From contig OZ024930.1 in NCBI GenBank assembly GCA_964017235.1, positions 148,862,221 to 148,926,220 on the forward strand: 64,000 nt of DNA, given 5' to 3'. This document shows, piece after piece, positions 21,710 through 34,666 of this stretch. The first letter of the stretch is position 1. Each line of letters begins with the position of its first letter. Under the pieces are notes generated by a model. The model searched no databases. It was not told the DNA's origin and saw only the letters and a list, made by a program, of their open reading frames with translations. The translations under genes were made by a program, and so were the position numbers. This DNA is from Sabellastarte sp. h YS-2021 (lineage: Eukaryota; Annelida; Polychaeta; Sabellida; Sabellidae).

Positions 21710-22850
21710 CGAGATGGCCGTTTTTTCTCTGTAACCAAGTCAAATATTGAGATGTAACGTTGAAATTTGTGCAGGATATTAGTTACATGGCACTAGTGAT
21801 AACAGAAGAGATTTCAGACTTACATCTAGTTTGGAAACTCTTGCCACGACCTGTCAAGGCTACACCGCCTAAGTACCGGGATGGCCTTTTTTCCTCCGTA
21901 ACCAAGTCAAATATTGAGCTGTAACGCTGGAATTTGGGCAGGACATTAGTTTTGTGGCACAATTGATTATGGCAATGATTTGAGAGTTACATCTAGGTAT
22001 GAAACTTTTGTAACGACTTTTCCAAGTACCCGGAGCGCCATTTTTCCTCTGTAAGTAGGTCAAGTATTGAGATGTAATGCTGCAATTTGGGCGAGTCATT
22101 TGTTTAGTGGCACTAGTGATATTAACAATGATTTCAGACTTACATCTAGCTGGCAAACTCATGCCGCGACCTGTCCAGGCTAAATCGACAATGTACCGAG
22201 ATGGCCGTTTTTCTCCATAACCAAGTCAAATATTGAGATGTAATGTTGAAATTTGTGCAGGATATTAGTTACATGGCATTAGTGATAACAGAAGTTGATT
22301 TCAGACTTACATCTAGTTTGGAAACTCTTGCCATGACCTGTCAAGGCTACATCGCCTAAGTACCGGGATGGCCTTTTTTCCTCTGTAACCAAGTCAAATA
22401 TTGAGCTGTAATGCTGGAATTTGGGCAGGACATTAGTTTTGTGGCACAATTGATTATGGCAGTGATTTGAGAGTTACATCTAGGTATGAAACTTTTGTAA
22501 CAACTTTTCCAAGTACCCGGAGCGCCATTTTTCCTCTGTAAGTAGGTCAAGTATTGAGATGTAATGCTGCAATTTGGGCGAGTCATTTGTTTAGTGGCAC
22601 TAGTGATATTAACAATGATTTCAGACTTACATCTAGCTGGCAAACTCATGCCGCGACCTGTCCAGGCTAAATCGACAATGTACCGAGATGGCCGTTTTTT
22701 CTCCATAACCAAGTCAAATATTGAGATGTAACGTTGAAATTTGTGCAGGATATTAGTTACATGGCACTAGTGATAACAGAAGAGATTTCAGACTTACATC
22801 TAGTTTGGAAACTCTTGCCACGACCTGTCAAGGCTACACCGCCTAAGTAC
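21710..22850. repeat. B, then two C-A-B trimers
   Basis: B 21710-21876 has an E-block-type head (TCTCTGTAACC) with the ordinary GAAGAGATTTC body. Trimers start at 21877 and 22364. 21877-22850 is a close copy of 13816-14789, sharing the CATGACCTG change. Confidence 0.94.
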
Positions 22851-23839
22851 CGGGATGGCCTTTTTTGGTCTGTAACCAAGTCAAATATTGAGATGTAATG
22901 CTGGAATTTGGGTGAGACATTAGTTTCGTTGCACTAGTGATAACAAAAATGATTTGAGACTTACATCTAGGTGGGAAACCCATGTTGCAAGTTGTCCATG
23001 TTCCATCACCCGACTACACGAAGGGCCTTTTCTACTCTGTAAATAAGTCAAATATTGAGATGTAACGCTGCAATTTGGGTGAGTCATTTGTTTAGTGGCA
23101 CTAGTGATAACAACAATGATTTCAGACTTACATCTAGCGGGCAAACTCATGCTGCGACCTGTCCAGGCTAAATCGCCAAAGTACCGAGATGGCCGTTTTT
23201 TCTCTGTAACCAAGTCAAATATTGAGATGTAACGTTGAAATTTGTGCAGGATATTAGTTACATGGCACTAGTGATAACAGAAGTTGATTTCAGACTTACA
23301 TCTAGTTTGGAAACTCTTGCCACGACCTGTCAAGGCTACATCGCCTAAGTACCGGGATGGCCTTTTTTCCTCTGTAACCAAGTCAAATATTGAGCTGTAA
23401 CGCTGGAATTTGGGCAGGACATTAGTTTTGTGGCACAATTGATTATGGCAGTGATTTGAGAGTTACATCTAGGTATGAAACTTTTGTAACAACTTTTCCA
23501 AGTACCCGGAGCGCCATTTTTCCTCTGTAAGTAGGTCAAGTATTGAGATGTAATGCTGCAATTTGGGCGAGTCATTTGTTTAGTGGCACTAGTGATATTA
23601 ACAATGATTTCAGACTTACATCTAGCTGGCAAACTCATGCCGCGACCTGTCCAGGCTAAATCGACAATGTACCGAGATGGCCGTTTTTTCTCCATAACCA
23701 AGTCAAATATTGAGATGTAACGTTGAAATTTGTGCAGGATATTAGTTACATGGCACTAGTGATAACAGAAGAGATTTCAGACTTACATCTAGTTTGGAAA
23801 CTCTTGCCACGACCTGTCAAGGCTACACCGCCTAAGTAC
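22851..23839. repeat. D-E-B (502 bp) and C-A-B
   Basis: D 22851-23017, E 23018-23184, B 23185-23352, then a trimer at 23353. This 989-bp block is the same type as those starting at 39065 and 40054. Confidence 0.95.
23018..23184. repeat. Reference monomer E (167 bp)
   Basis: E begins ACGAAGGGCC TTTTCTACTC and ends CGCCAAAGTAC. Its second half resembles A (GTCATTTGTTTAGTGGCACTAGTGA) but reads AACAACAATG and TAGCGGGCAAAC. It occurs only directly after D, and B always follows, so D-E-B sits in the same phase as C-A-B. Twelve full copies are seen, after the D monomers at 20291, 22851, 36448, 39065, 40054, 43962, 46729, 50640, 54551, 56831, 60255 and 62705. Confidence 0.94.
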
Positions 23840-26424
23840 CGGGATGGCCTTTTTTCCTCCGTAACCAAGTCAAATATTGAGCTGTAACGCTGGAATTTGG
23901 GCAGGACATTAGTTTTGTGGCACAATTGATTATGGCAATGATTTGAGAGTTACATCTAGGTATGAAACTTTTGTAACGACTTTTCCAAGTACCCGGAGCG
24001 CCATTTTTCCTCTGTAAGTAGGTCAAGTATTGAGATGTAATGCTGCAATTTGGGCGAGTCATTTGTTTAGTGTCACTAGTGATATTAACAATGATTTCAG
24101 ACTTACATCTAGTTTGGAAACTCTTGCCACGACCTGTGAAGGCTACACCGACTAAGTACAGGGATGGCCTTTTTTCCTCCGTAACCAAGTCAAATATTGA
24201 GCTGTAACCCTGGAATTTGGGCAGGACATTAGTTTTGTGGCACAATTGATTATGGCAATGATTTGAGAGTTACATCTAGGTATGAAACTTTTGTAACGAC
24301 TTTTCCAAGTACCCGGAGCGCCATTTTTCCTCTGTAAGTAGGTCAAGTATTGAGATGTAATGCTGCAATTTGGGCGAGTCATTTGTTTAGTGGCACTAGT
24401 GATATTAACAATGATTTCAGACTTACATCTAGCTGGCAAACTCATGCCGCGACCTGTCCAGGCTAAATCGACAATGTACCGAGATGGCCGTTTTTTCTCC
24501 ATAACCAAGTCAAATATTGAGATGTAACGTTGAAATTTGTGCAGGATATTAGTTACATGGCACTAGTGATAACAGAAGAGATTTCAGACTTACATCTAGT
24601 TTGGAAACTCTTGCCACGACCTGTCAAGGCTACACCGCCTAAGTACCGGGATGGCCTTTTTTCCTCCGTAACCAAGTCAAATATTGAGCTGTAACGCTGG
24701 AATTTGGGCAGGACATTAGTTTTGTGGCACAATTGATTATGGCAATGATTTGAGAGTTACATCTAGGTATGAAACTTTTGTAACGACTTTTCCAACTACC
24801 CGGAGCGCCATTTTTCCTCTGTAAGTAGGTCAAGTATTGAGATGTAATGCTGCAATTTGGGCGAGTCATTTGTTTAGTGGCACTAGTGATATTAACAATG
24901 ATTTCAGACTTACATCTAGTTTGGAAACTCTTGCCACGACCTGTCAAGGCTACACCGCCTAAGTACCGGGATGGCCTTTTTTCCTCCGTAACCAAGTCAA
25001 ATATTGAGCTGTAACCCTGGAATTTGGGCAGGACATTAGTTTTGTGGCACAATTGATTATGGCAATGATTTGAGAGTTACATCTAGGTATGAAACTTTTG
25101 TAACGACTTTTCCAAGTACCCGGAGCGCCATTTTTCCTCTGTAAGTAGGTCAAGTATTGAGATGTAATGCTGCAATTTGGGCGAGTCATTTGTTTAGTGG
25201 CACTAGTGATATTAACAATGATTTCAGACTTACATCTAGCTGGCAAACTCATACCGCGACCTGTCCAGGCTAAATCGACAATGTACCGAGTTGGCCGTTT
25301 TTTCTCCATAACCAAGTCAAATATTGAGATGTAACGTTGAAATTTGTGCAGGATATTAGTTACATGGCACTAGTGATAACAGAAGAGATTTCAGACTTAC
25401 ATCTAGTTTGGAAACTCTTGCAACGACCTGTCAAGGCTACACCGCCTAAGTACCGGGATGGCCTTTTTTCCTCCGTAACCAAGTCAAATATTGAGCTGTA
25501 ACACTGGAATTTGGGCAGGACATTAGTTTTGTGGCACAATTGATTATGGCAATGATTTGAGAGTTACATCTAGGTATGAAACTTTTGTAACGACTTTTCC
25601 AAGTACCCGGAGCGCCATTTTTCTGTAAGTAGGTCAAGTATTGAGATGTAATGCTGCAATTTGGGCGAGTCATTTGTTTAGTGGCACTAGTGATATTAAC
25701 AATGATTTCAGACTTACATCTAGCTGGCAAACTCATGCCGCGACCTGTCCAGGCTAAATCGACAATGTACCGAGATGGCCGTTTTTTCTCCATAACCAAG
25801 TCAAATATTGAGATGTAACGTTGAAATTTGTGCAGGATATTAGTTACATGGCACTAGTGATAACAGAAGAGATTTCAGACTTACATCTAGTTTGGAAACT
25901 CTTGCCACGACCTGTCAAGGCTACACCGCCTAAGTACCGGGATGGCCTTTTTTCCTCCGTAACCAAGTCAAATATTGAGCTGTAACACTGGAATTTGGGC
26001 AGGACATTAGTTTTGTGGCACAATTGATTATGGCAATGATTTGAGAGTTACATCTAGGTATGAAACTTTTGTAACGACTTTTCCAAGTACCCGGAGCGCC
26101 ATTTTTCCTCTGTAAGTAGGTCAAGTATTGAGATGTAATGCTGCAATTTGGGCGAGTCATTTGTTTAGTGGCACTAGTGATATTAACAATGATTTCAGAC
26201 TTACATCTAGCTGGCAAACTCATGCCGCGACCTGTCCAGGCTAAATCGACAATGTACCGAGATGGCCGTTTTTTCTCCATAACCAAGTCAAATATTGAGA
26301 TGTAACGTTGAAATTTGTGCAGGATATTAGTTACATGGCACTAGTGATAACAGAAGAGATTTCAGACTTACATCTAGTTTGGAAACTCTTGCCACGACCT
26401 GTCAAGGCTACACCGCCTAAGTAC
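23840..26424. repeat. 2585-bp super-repeat, copy 1
   Basis: Order: C-A/B (23840), C-A-B (24160), C-A/B (24647), C-A-B (24967), C-A3-B (25454), C-A-B (25938); 320+487+320+487+484+487. Tags of the super-repeat are a C starting AGGGATGG at 24160 and CCAACTACC at 24796. I noticed private changes at 24138, 25253 and 25422. Confidence 0.95.
25938..26424. repeat. Reference C-A-B trimer, 487 bp HOR unit
   Basis: This is a typical basic unit: C 25938-26090, A 26091-26257, B 26258-26424. By hand count the trimer is about 41.5% GC. Ninety-two regular C-A-B trimers occur in the window, 78 of them 487 bp and 14 of them 484 bp. Because 487 is one more than a multiple of three, no reading frame can run through successive units. 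Confidence 0.96.
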
Positions 26425-29400
26425 CGGGATGGCCTTTTTTCCTCCGTAACCAAGTCAAATATTGAGCTGTAACGCTGGAATTTGGGCAGGACATTAGTTT
26501 TGTGGCACAATTGATTATGGCAATGATTTGAGAGTTACATCTAGGTATGAAACTTTTGTAACGACTTTTCCAAGTACCCGGAGCGCCATTTTTCCTCTGT
26601 AAGTAGGTCAAGTATTGAGATGTAATGCTGCAATTTGGGCGAGTCATTTGTTTAGTGTCACTAGTGATATTAACAATGATTTCAGACTTACATCTAGTTT
26701 GGAAACTCTTGCCACGACCTGTCAAGGCTACACCGACTAAGTACAGGGATGGCCTTTTTTCCTCCGTAACCAAGTCAAATATTGAGCTGTAACCCTGGAA
26801 TTTGGGCAGGACATTAGTTTTGTGGCACAATTGATTATGGCAATGATTTGAGAGTTACATCTAGGTATGAAACTTTTGTAACGACTTTTCCAAGTACCCG
26901 GAGCGCCATTTTTCCTCTGTAAGTAGGTCAAGTATTGAGATGTAATGCTGCAATTTGGGCGAGTCATTTGTTTAGTGGCACTAGTGATATTAACAATGAT
27001 TTCAGACTTACATCTAGCTGGCAAACTCATGCCGCGACCTGTCCAGGCTAAATCGACAATGTACCGAGATGGCCGTTTTTTCTCCATAACCAAGTCAAAT
27101 ATTGAGATGTAACGTTGAAATTTGTGCAGGATATTAGTTACATGGCACTAGTGATAACAGAAGAGATTTCAGACTTACATCTAGTTTGGAAACTCTTGCC
27201 ACGACCTGTCAAGGCTACACCGCCTAAGTACCGGGATGGCCTTTTTTCCTCCGTAACCAAGTCAAATATTGAGCTGTAACGCTGGAATTTGGGCAGGACA
27301 TTAGTTTTGTGGCACAATTGATTATGGCAATGATTTGAGAGTTACATCTAGGTATGAAACTTTTGTAACGACTTTTCCAACTACCCGGAGCGCCATTTTT
27401 CCTCTGTAAGTAGGTCAAGTATTGAGATGTAATGCTGCAATTTGGGCGAGTCATTTGTTTAGTGGCACTAGTGATATTAACAATGATTTCAGACTTACAT
27501 CTAGTTTGGAAACTCTTGCCACGACCTGTCAAGGCTACACCGCCTAAGTACCGGGATGGCCTTTTTTCCTCCGTAACCAAGTCAAATATTGAGCTGTAAC
27601 CCTGGAATTTGGGCAGGACATTAGTTTTGTGGCACAATTGATTATGGCAATGATTTGAGAGTTACATCTAGGTATGAAACTTTTGTAACGACTTTTCCAA
27701 GTACCCGGAGCGCCATTTTTCCTCTGTAAGTAGGTCAAGTATTGAGATGTAATGCTGCAATTTGGGCGAGTCATTTGTTTAGTGGCACTAGTGATATTAA
27801 CAATGATTTCAGACTTACATCTAGCTGGCAAACTCATGCCGCGACCTGTCCAGGCTAAATCGACAATGTACCGAGTTGGCCGTTTTTTCTCCATAACCAA
27901 GTCAAATATTGAGATGTAACGTTGAAATTTGTGCAGGATATTAGTTACATGGCACTAGTGATAACAGAAGAGATTTCAGACTTACATCTAGTTTGGAAAC
28001 TCTTGCCACGACCTGTCAAGGCTACACCGCCTAAGTACCGGGATGGCCTTTTTTCCTCCGTAACCAAGTCAAATATTGAGCTGTAACACTGGAATTTGGG
28101 CAGGACATTAGTTTTGTGGCACAATTGATTATGGCAATGATTTGAGAGTTACATCTAGGTATGAAACTTTTGTAACGACTTTTCCAAGTACCCGGAGCGC
28201 CATTTTTCTGTAAGTAGGTCAAGTATTGAGATGTAATGCTGCAATTTGGGCGAGTCATTTGTTTAGTGGCACTAGTGATATTAACAATGATTTCAGACTT
28301 ACATCTAGCTGGCAAACTCATGCCGCGACCTGTCCAGGCTAAATCGACAATGTACCGAGATGGCCGTTTTTTCTCCATAACCAAGTCAAATATTGAGATG
28401 TAACGTTGAAATTTGTGCAGGATATTAGTTACATGGCACTAGTGATAACAGAAGAGATTTCAGACTTACATCTAGTTTGGAAACTCTTGCCACGACCTGT
28501 CAAGGCTACACCGCCTAAGTACCGGGATGGCCTTTTTTCCTCCGTAACCAAGTCAAATATTGAGCTGTAACACTGGAATTTGGGCAGGACATTAGTTTTG
28601 TGGCACAATTGATTATGGCAATGATTTGAGAGTTACATCTAGGTATGAAACTTTTGTAACGACTTTTCCAAGTACCCGGAGCGCCATTTTTCCTCTGTAA
28701 GTAGGTCAAGTATTGAGATGTAATGCTGCAATTTGGGCGAGTCATTTGTTTAGTGGCACTAGTGATATTAACAATGATTTCAGACTTACATCTAGCTGGC
28801 AAACTCATGCCGCGACCTGTCCAGGCTAAATCGACAATGTACCGAGATGGCCGTTTTTTCTCCATAACCAAGTCAAATATTGAGATGTAACGTTGAAATT
28901 TGTGCAGGATATTAGTTACATGGCACTAGTGATAACAGAAGAGATTTCAGACTTACATCTAGTTTGGAAACTCTTGCCACGACCTGTCAAGGCTACACCG
29001 CCTAAGTACCGGGATGGCCTTTTTTCCTCCGTAACCAAGTCAAATATTGAGCTGTAACACTGGAATTTGGGCAGGACATTAGTTTTGTGGCACAATTGAT
29101 TATGGCAATGATTTGAGAGTTACATCTAGGTATGAAACTTTTGTAACGACTTTTCCAAGTACCCGGAGCGCCATTTTTCCTCTGTAAGTAGGTCAAGTAT
29201 TGAGATGTAATGCTGCAATTTGGGCGAGTCATTTGTTTAGTGGCACTAGTGATATTAACAATGATTTCAGACTTACATCTAGCTGGCAAACTCATGCCGC
29301 GACCTGTCCAGGCTAAATCGACAATGTACCGAGATGGCCGTTTTTTCTCCATAACCAAGTCAAATATTGAGATGTAACGTTGAAATTTGTGCAGGATATT

Positions 29401-29496
29401 AGTTACATGGCACTAGTGATAACAGAAGAGATTTCAGACTTACATCTAGTTTGGAAACTCTTGCCACGACCTGTCAAGGCTACACCGCCTAAGTAC
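26425..29496. repeat. 2585-bp super-repeat, copy 2, expanded by one trimer
   Basis: The order is as in copy 1, starting at 26425, 26745, 27232, 27552, 28039 and 28523, with one additional C-A-B at 29010-29496 that looks the same as the trimer before it. The length is 3072 bp (2585 + 487). Tags recur at 26745 and 27381. Confidence 0.95.
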
Positions 29497-32081
29497 CGGG
29501 ATGGCCTTTTTTCCTCCGTAACCAAGTCAAATATTGAGCTGTAACGCTGGAATTTGGGCAGGACATTAGTTTTGTGGCACAATTGATTATGGCAATGATT
29601 TGAGAGTTACATCTAGGTATGAAACTTTTGTAACGACTTTTCCAAGTACCCGGAGCGCCATTTTTCCTCTGTAAGTAGGTCAAGTATTGAGATGTAATGC
29701 TGCAATTTGGGCGAGTCATTTGTTTAGTGTCACTAGTGATATTAACAATGATTTCAGACTTACATCTAGTTTGGAAACTCTTGCCACGACCTGTCAAGGC
29801 TACACCGACTAAGTACAGGGATGGCCTTTTTTCCTCCGTAACCAAGTCAAATATTGAGCTGTAACCCTGGAATTTGGGCAGGACATTAGTTTTGTGGCAC
29901 AATTGATTATGGCAATGATTTGAGAGTTACATCTAGGTATGAAACTTTTGTAACGACTTTTCCAAGTACCCGGAGCGCCATTTTTCCTCTGTAAGTAGGT
30001 CAAGTATTGAGATGTAATGCTGCAATTTGGGCGAGTCATTTGTTTAGTGGCACTAGTGATATTAACAATGATTTCAGACTTACATCTAGCTGGCAAACTC
30101 ATGCCGCGACCTGTCCAGGCTAAATCGACAATGTACCGAGATGGCCGTTTTTTCTCCATAACCAAGTCAAATATTGAGATGTAACGTTGAAATTTGTGCA
30201 GGATATTAGTTACATGGCACTAGTGATAACAGAAGAGATTTCAGACTTACATCTAGTTTGGAAACTCTTGCCACGACCTGTCAAGGCTACACCGCCTAAG
30301 TACCGGGATGGCCTTTTTTCCTCCGTAACCAAGTCAAATATTGAGCTGTAACGCTGGAATTTGGGCAGGACATTAGTTTTGTGGCACAATTGATTATGGC
30401 AATGATTTGAGAGTTACATCTAGGTATGAAACTTTTGTAACGACTTTTCCAACTACCCGGAGCGCCATTTTTCCTCTGTAAGTAGGTCAAGTATTGAGAT
30501 GTAATGCTGCAATTTGGGCGAGTCATTTGTTTAGTGGCACTAGTGATATTAACAATGATTTCAGACTTACATCTAGTTTGGAAACTCTTGCCACGACCTG
30601 TCAAGGCTACACCGCCTAAGTACCGGGATGGCCTTTTTTCCTCCGTAACCAAGTCAAATATTGAGCTGTAACCCTGGAATTTGGGCAGGACATTAGTTTT
30701 GTGGCACAATTGATTATGGCAATGATTTGAGAGTTACATCTAGGTATGAAACTTTTGTAACGACTTTTCCAAGTACCCGGAGCGCCATTTTTCCTCTGTA
30801 AGTAGGTCAAGTATTGAGATGTAATGCTGCAATTTGGGCGAGTCATTTGTTTAGTGGCACTAGTGATATTAACAATGATTTCAGACTTACATCTAGCTGG
30901 CAAACTCATGCCGCGACCTGTCCAGGCTAAATCGACAATGTACCGAGTTGGCCGTTTTTTCTCCATAACCAAGTCAAATATTGAGATGTAACGTTGAAAT
31001 TTGTGCAGGATATTAGTTACATGGCACTAGTGATAACAGAAGAGATTTCAGACTTACATCTAGTTTGGAAACTCTTGCCACGACCTGTCAAGGCTACACC
31101 GCCTAAGTACCGGGATGGCCTTTTTTCCTCCGTAACCAAGTCAAATATTGAGCTGTAACACTGGAATTTGGGCAGGACATTAGTTTTGTGGCACAATTGA
31201 TTATGGCAATGATTTGAGAGTTACATCTAGGTATGAAACTTTTGTAACGACTTTTCCAAGTACCCGGAGCGCCATTTTTCTGTAAGTAGGTCAAGTATTG
31301 AGATGTAATGCTGCAATTTGGGCGAGTCATTTGTTTAGTGGCACTAGTGATATTAACAATGATTTCAGACTTACATCTAGCTGGCAAACTCATGCCGCGA
31401 CCTGTCCAGGCTAAATCGACAATGTACCGAGATGGCCGTTTTTTCTCCATAACCAAGTCAAATATTGAGATGTAACGTTGAAATTTGTGCAGGATATTAG
31501 TTACATGGCACTAGTGATAACAGAAGAGATTTCAGACTTACATCTAGTTTGGAAACTCTTGCCACGACCTGTCAAGGCTACACCGCCTAAGTACCGGGAT
31601 GGCCTTTTTTCCTCCGTAACCAAGTCAAATATTGAGCTGTAACACTGGAATTTGGGCAGGACATTAGTTTTGTGGCACAATTGATTATGGCAATGATTTG
31701 AGAGTTACATCTAGGTATGAAACTTTTGTAACGACTTTTCCAAGTACCCGGAGCGCCATTTTTCCTCTGTAAGTAGGTCAAGTATTGAGATGTAATGCTG
31801 CAATTTGGGCGAGTCATTTGTTTAGTGGCACTAGTGATATTAACAATGATTTCAGACTTACATCTAGCTGGCAAACTCATGCCGCGACCTGTCCAGGCTA
31901 AATCGACAATGTACCGAGATGGCCGTTTTTTCTCCATAACCAAGTCAAATATTGAGATGTAACGTTGAAATTTGTGCAGGATATTAGTTACATGGCACTA
32001 GTGATAACAGAAGAGATTTCAGACTTACATCTAGTTTGGAAACTCTTGCCACGACCTGTCAAGGCTACACCGCCTAAGTAC
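29497..32081. repeat. 2585-bp super-repeat, copy 3
   Basis: The units start at 29497, 29817, 30304, 30624, 31111 and 31595. Tags recur at 29817 and 30453. I noticed no private change in this copy. Confidence 0.95.
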
Positions 32082-34666
32082 CGGGATGGCCTTTTTTCCT
32101 CCGTAACCAAGTCAAATATTGAGCTGTAACGCTGGAATTTGGGCAGGACATTAGTTTTGTGGCACAATTGATTATGGCAATGATTTGAGAGTTACATCTA
32201 GGTATGAAACTTTTGTAACGACTTTTCCAAGTACCCGGAGCGCCATTTTTCCTCTGTAAGTAGGTCAAGTATTGAGATGTAATGCTGCAATTTGGGCGAG
32301 TCATTTGTTTAGTGTCACTAGTGATATTAACAATGATTTCAGACTTACATCTAGTTTGGAAACTCTTGCCACGACCTGTCAAGGCTACACCGACTAAGTA
32401 CAGGGATGGCCTTTTTTCCTCCGTAACCAAGTCAAATATTGAGCTGTAACCCTGGAATTTGGGCAGGACATTAGTTTTGTGGCACAATTGATTATGGCAA
32501 TGATTTGAGAGTTACATCTAGGTATGAAACTTTTGTAACGACTTTTCCAAGTACCCAGAGCGCCATTTTTCCTCTGTAAGTAGGTCAAGTATTGAGATGT
32601 AATGCTGCAATTTGGGCGAGTCATTTGTTTAGTGGCACTAGTGATATTAACAATGATTTCAGACTTACATCTAGCTGGCAAACTCATGCCGCGACCTGTC
32701 CAGGCTAAATCGACAATGTACCGAGATGGCCGTTTTTTCTCCATAACCAAGTCAAATATTGAGATGTAACGTTGAAATTTGTGCAGGATATTAGTTACAT
32801 GGCACTAGTGATAACAGAAGAGATTTCAGACTTACATCTAGTTTGGAAACTCTTGCCACGACCTGTCAAGGCTACACCGCCTAAGTACCGGGATGGCCTT
32901 TTTTCCTCCGTAACCAAGTCAAATATTGAGCTGTAACGCTGGAATTTGGGCAGGACATTAGTTTTGTGGCACAATTGATTATGGCAATGATTTGAGAGTT
33001 ACATCTAGGTATGAAACTTTTGTAACGACTTTTCCAACTACCCGGAGCGCCATTTTTCCTCTGTAAGTAGGTCAAGTATTGAGATGTAATGCTGCAATTT
33101 GGGCGAGTCATTTGTTTAGTGGCACTAGTGATATTAACAATGATTTCAGACTTACATCTAGTTTGGAAACTCTTGCCACGACCTGTCAAGGCTACACCGC
33201 CTAAGTACCGGGATGGCCTTTTTTCCTCCGTAACCAAGTCAAATATTGAGCTGTAACCCTGGAATTTGGGCAGGACATTAGTTTTGTGGCACAATTGATT
33301 ATGGCAATGATTTGAGAGTTACATCTAGGTATGAAACTTTTGTAACGACTTTTCCAAGTACCCGGAGCGCCATTTTTCCTCTGTAAGTAGGTCAAGTATT
33401 GAGATGTAATGCTGCAATTTGGGCGAGTCATTTGTTTAGTGGCACTAGTGATATTAACAATGATTTCAGACTTACATCTAGCTGGCAAACTCATGCCGCG
33501 ACCTGTCCAGGCTAAATCGACAATGTACCGAGTTGGCCGTTTTTTCTCCATAACCAAGTCAAATATTGAGATGTAACGTTGAAATTTGTGCAGGATATTA
33601 GTTACATGGCACTAGTGATAACAGAAGAGATTTCAGACTTACATCTAGTTTGGAAACTCTTGCCACGACCTGTCAAGGCTACACCGCCTAAGTACCGGGA
33701 TGGCCTTTTTTCCTCCGTAACCAAGTCAAATATTGAGCTGTAACACTGGAATTTGGGCAGGACATTAGTTTTGTGGCACAATTGATTATGGCAATGATTT
33801 GAGAGTTACATCTAGGTATGAAACTTTTGTAACGACTTTTCCAAGTACCCGGAGCGCCATTTTTCTGTAAGTAGGTCAAGTATTGAGATGTAATGCTGCA
33901 ATTTGGGCGAGTCATTTGTTTAGTGGCACTAGTGATATTAACAATGATTTCAGACTTACATCTAGCTGGCAAACTCATGCCGCGACCTGTCCAGGCTAAA
34001 TCGACAATGTACCGAGATGGCCGTTTTTTCTCCATAACCAAGTCAAATATTGAGATGTAACGTTGAAATTTGTGCAGGATATTAGTTACATGGCACTAGT
34101 GATAACAGAAGAGATTTCAGACTTACATCTAGTTTGGAAACTCTTGCCACGACCTGTCAAGGCTACACCGCCTAAGTACCGGGATGGCCTTTTTTCCTCC
34201 GTAACCAAGTCAAATATTGAGCTGTAACACTGGAATTTGGGCAGGACATTAGTTTTGTGGCACAATTGATTATGGCAATGATTTGAGAGTTACATCTAGG
34301 TATGAAACTTTTGTAACGACTTTTCCAAGTACCCGGAGCGCCATTTTTCCTCTGTAAGTAGGTCAAGTATTGAGATGTAATGCTGCAATTTGGGCGAGTC
34401 ATTTGTTTAGTGGCACTAGTGATATTAACAATGATTTCAGACTTACATCTAGCTGGCAAACTCATGCCGCGACCTGTCCAGGCTAAATCGACAATGTACC
34501 GAGATGGCCGTTTTTTCTCCATAACCAAGTCAAATATTGAGATGTAACGTTGAAATTTGTGCAGGATATTAGTTACATGGCACTAGTGATAACAGAAGAG
34601 ATTTCAGACTTACATCTAGTTTGGAAACTCTTGCCACGACCTGTCAAGGCTACACCGCCTAAGTAC
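32082..34666. repeat. 2585-bp super-repeat, copy 4
   Basis: The units start at 32082, 32402, 32889, 33209, 33696 and 34180. Tags recur at 32402 and 33038. The only private change I noticed is at 32557 (TACCCAGAG). Confidence 0.95.

Noticed and set aside
21467..21757. The one notable plus-strand open frame (96 codons).
   Set aside because: It exists only because the truncated monomer at 21584 shifts the frame past the usual stops. It consists wholly of satellite sequence and has no counterpart elsewhere.
20291..21876. Array edge or entry into unique sequence at the irregular patch.
   Set aside because: Every base can still be assigned to A, B, C, D or E sequence, and a regular array resumes at 21877.
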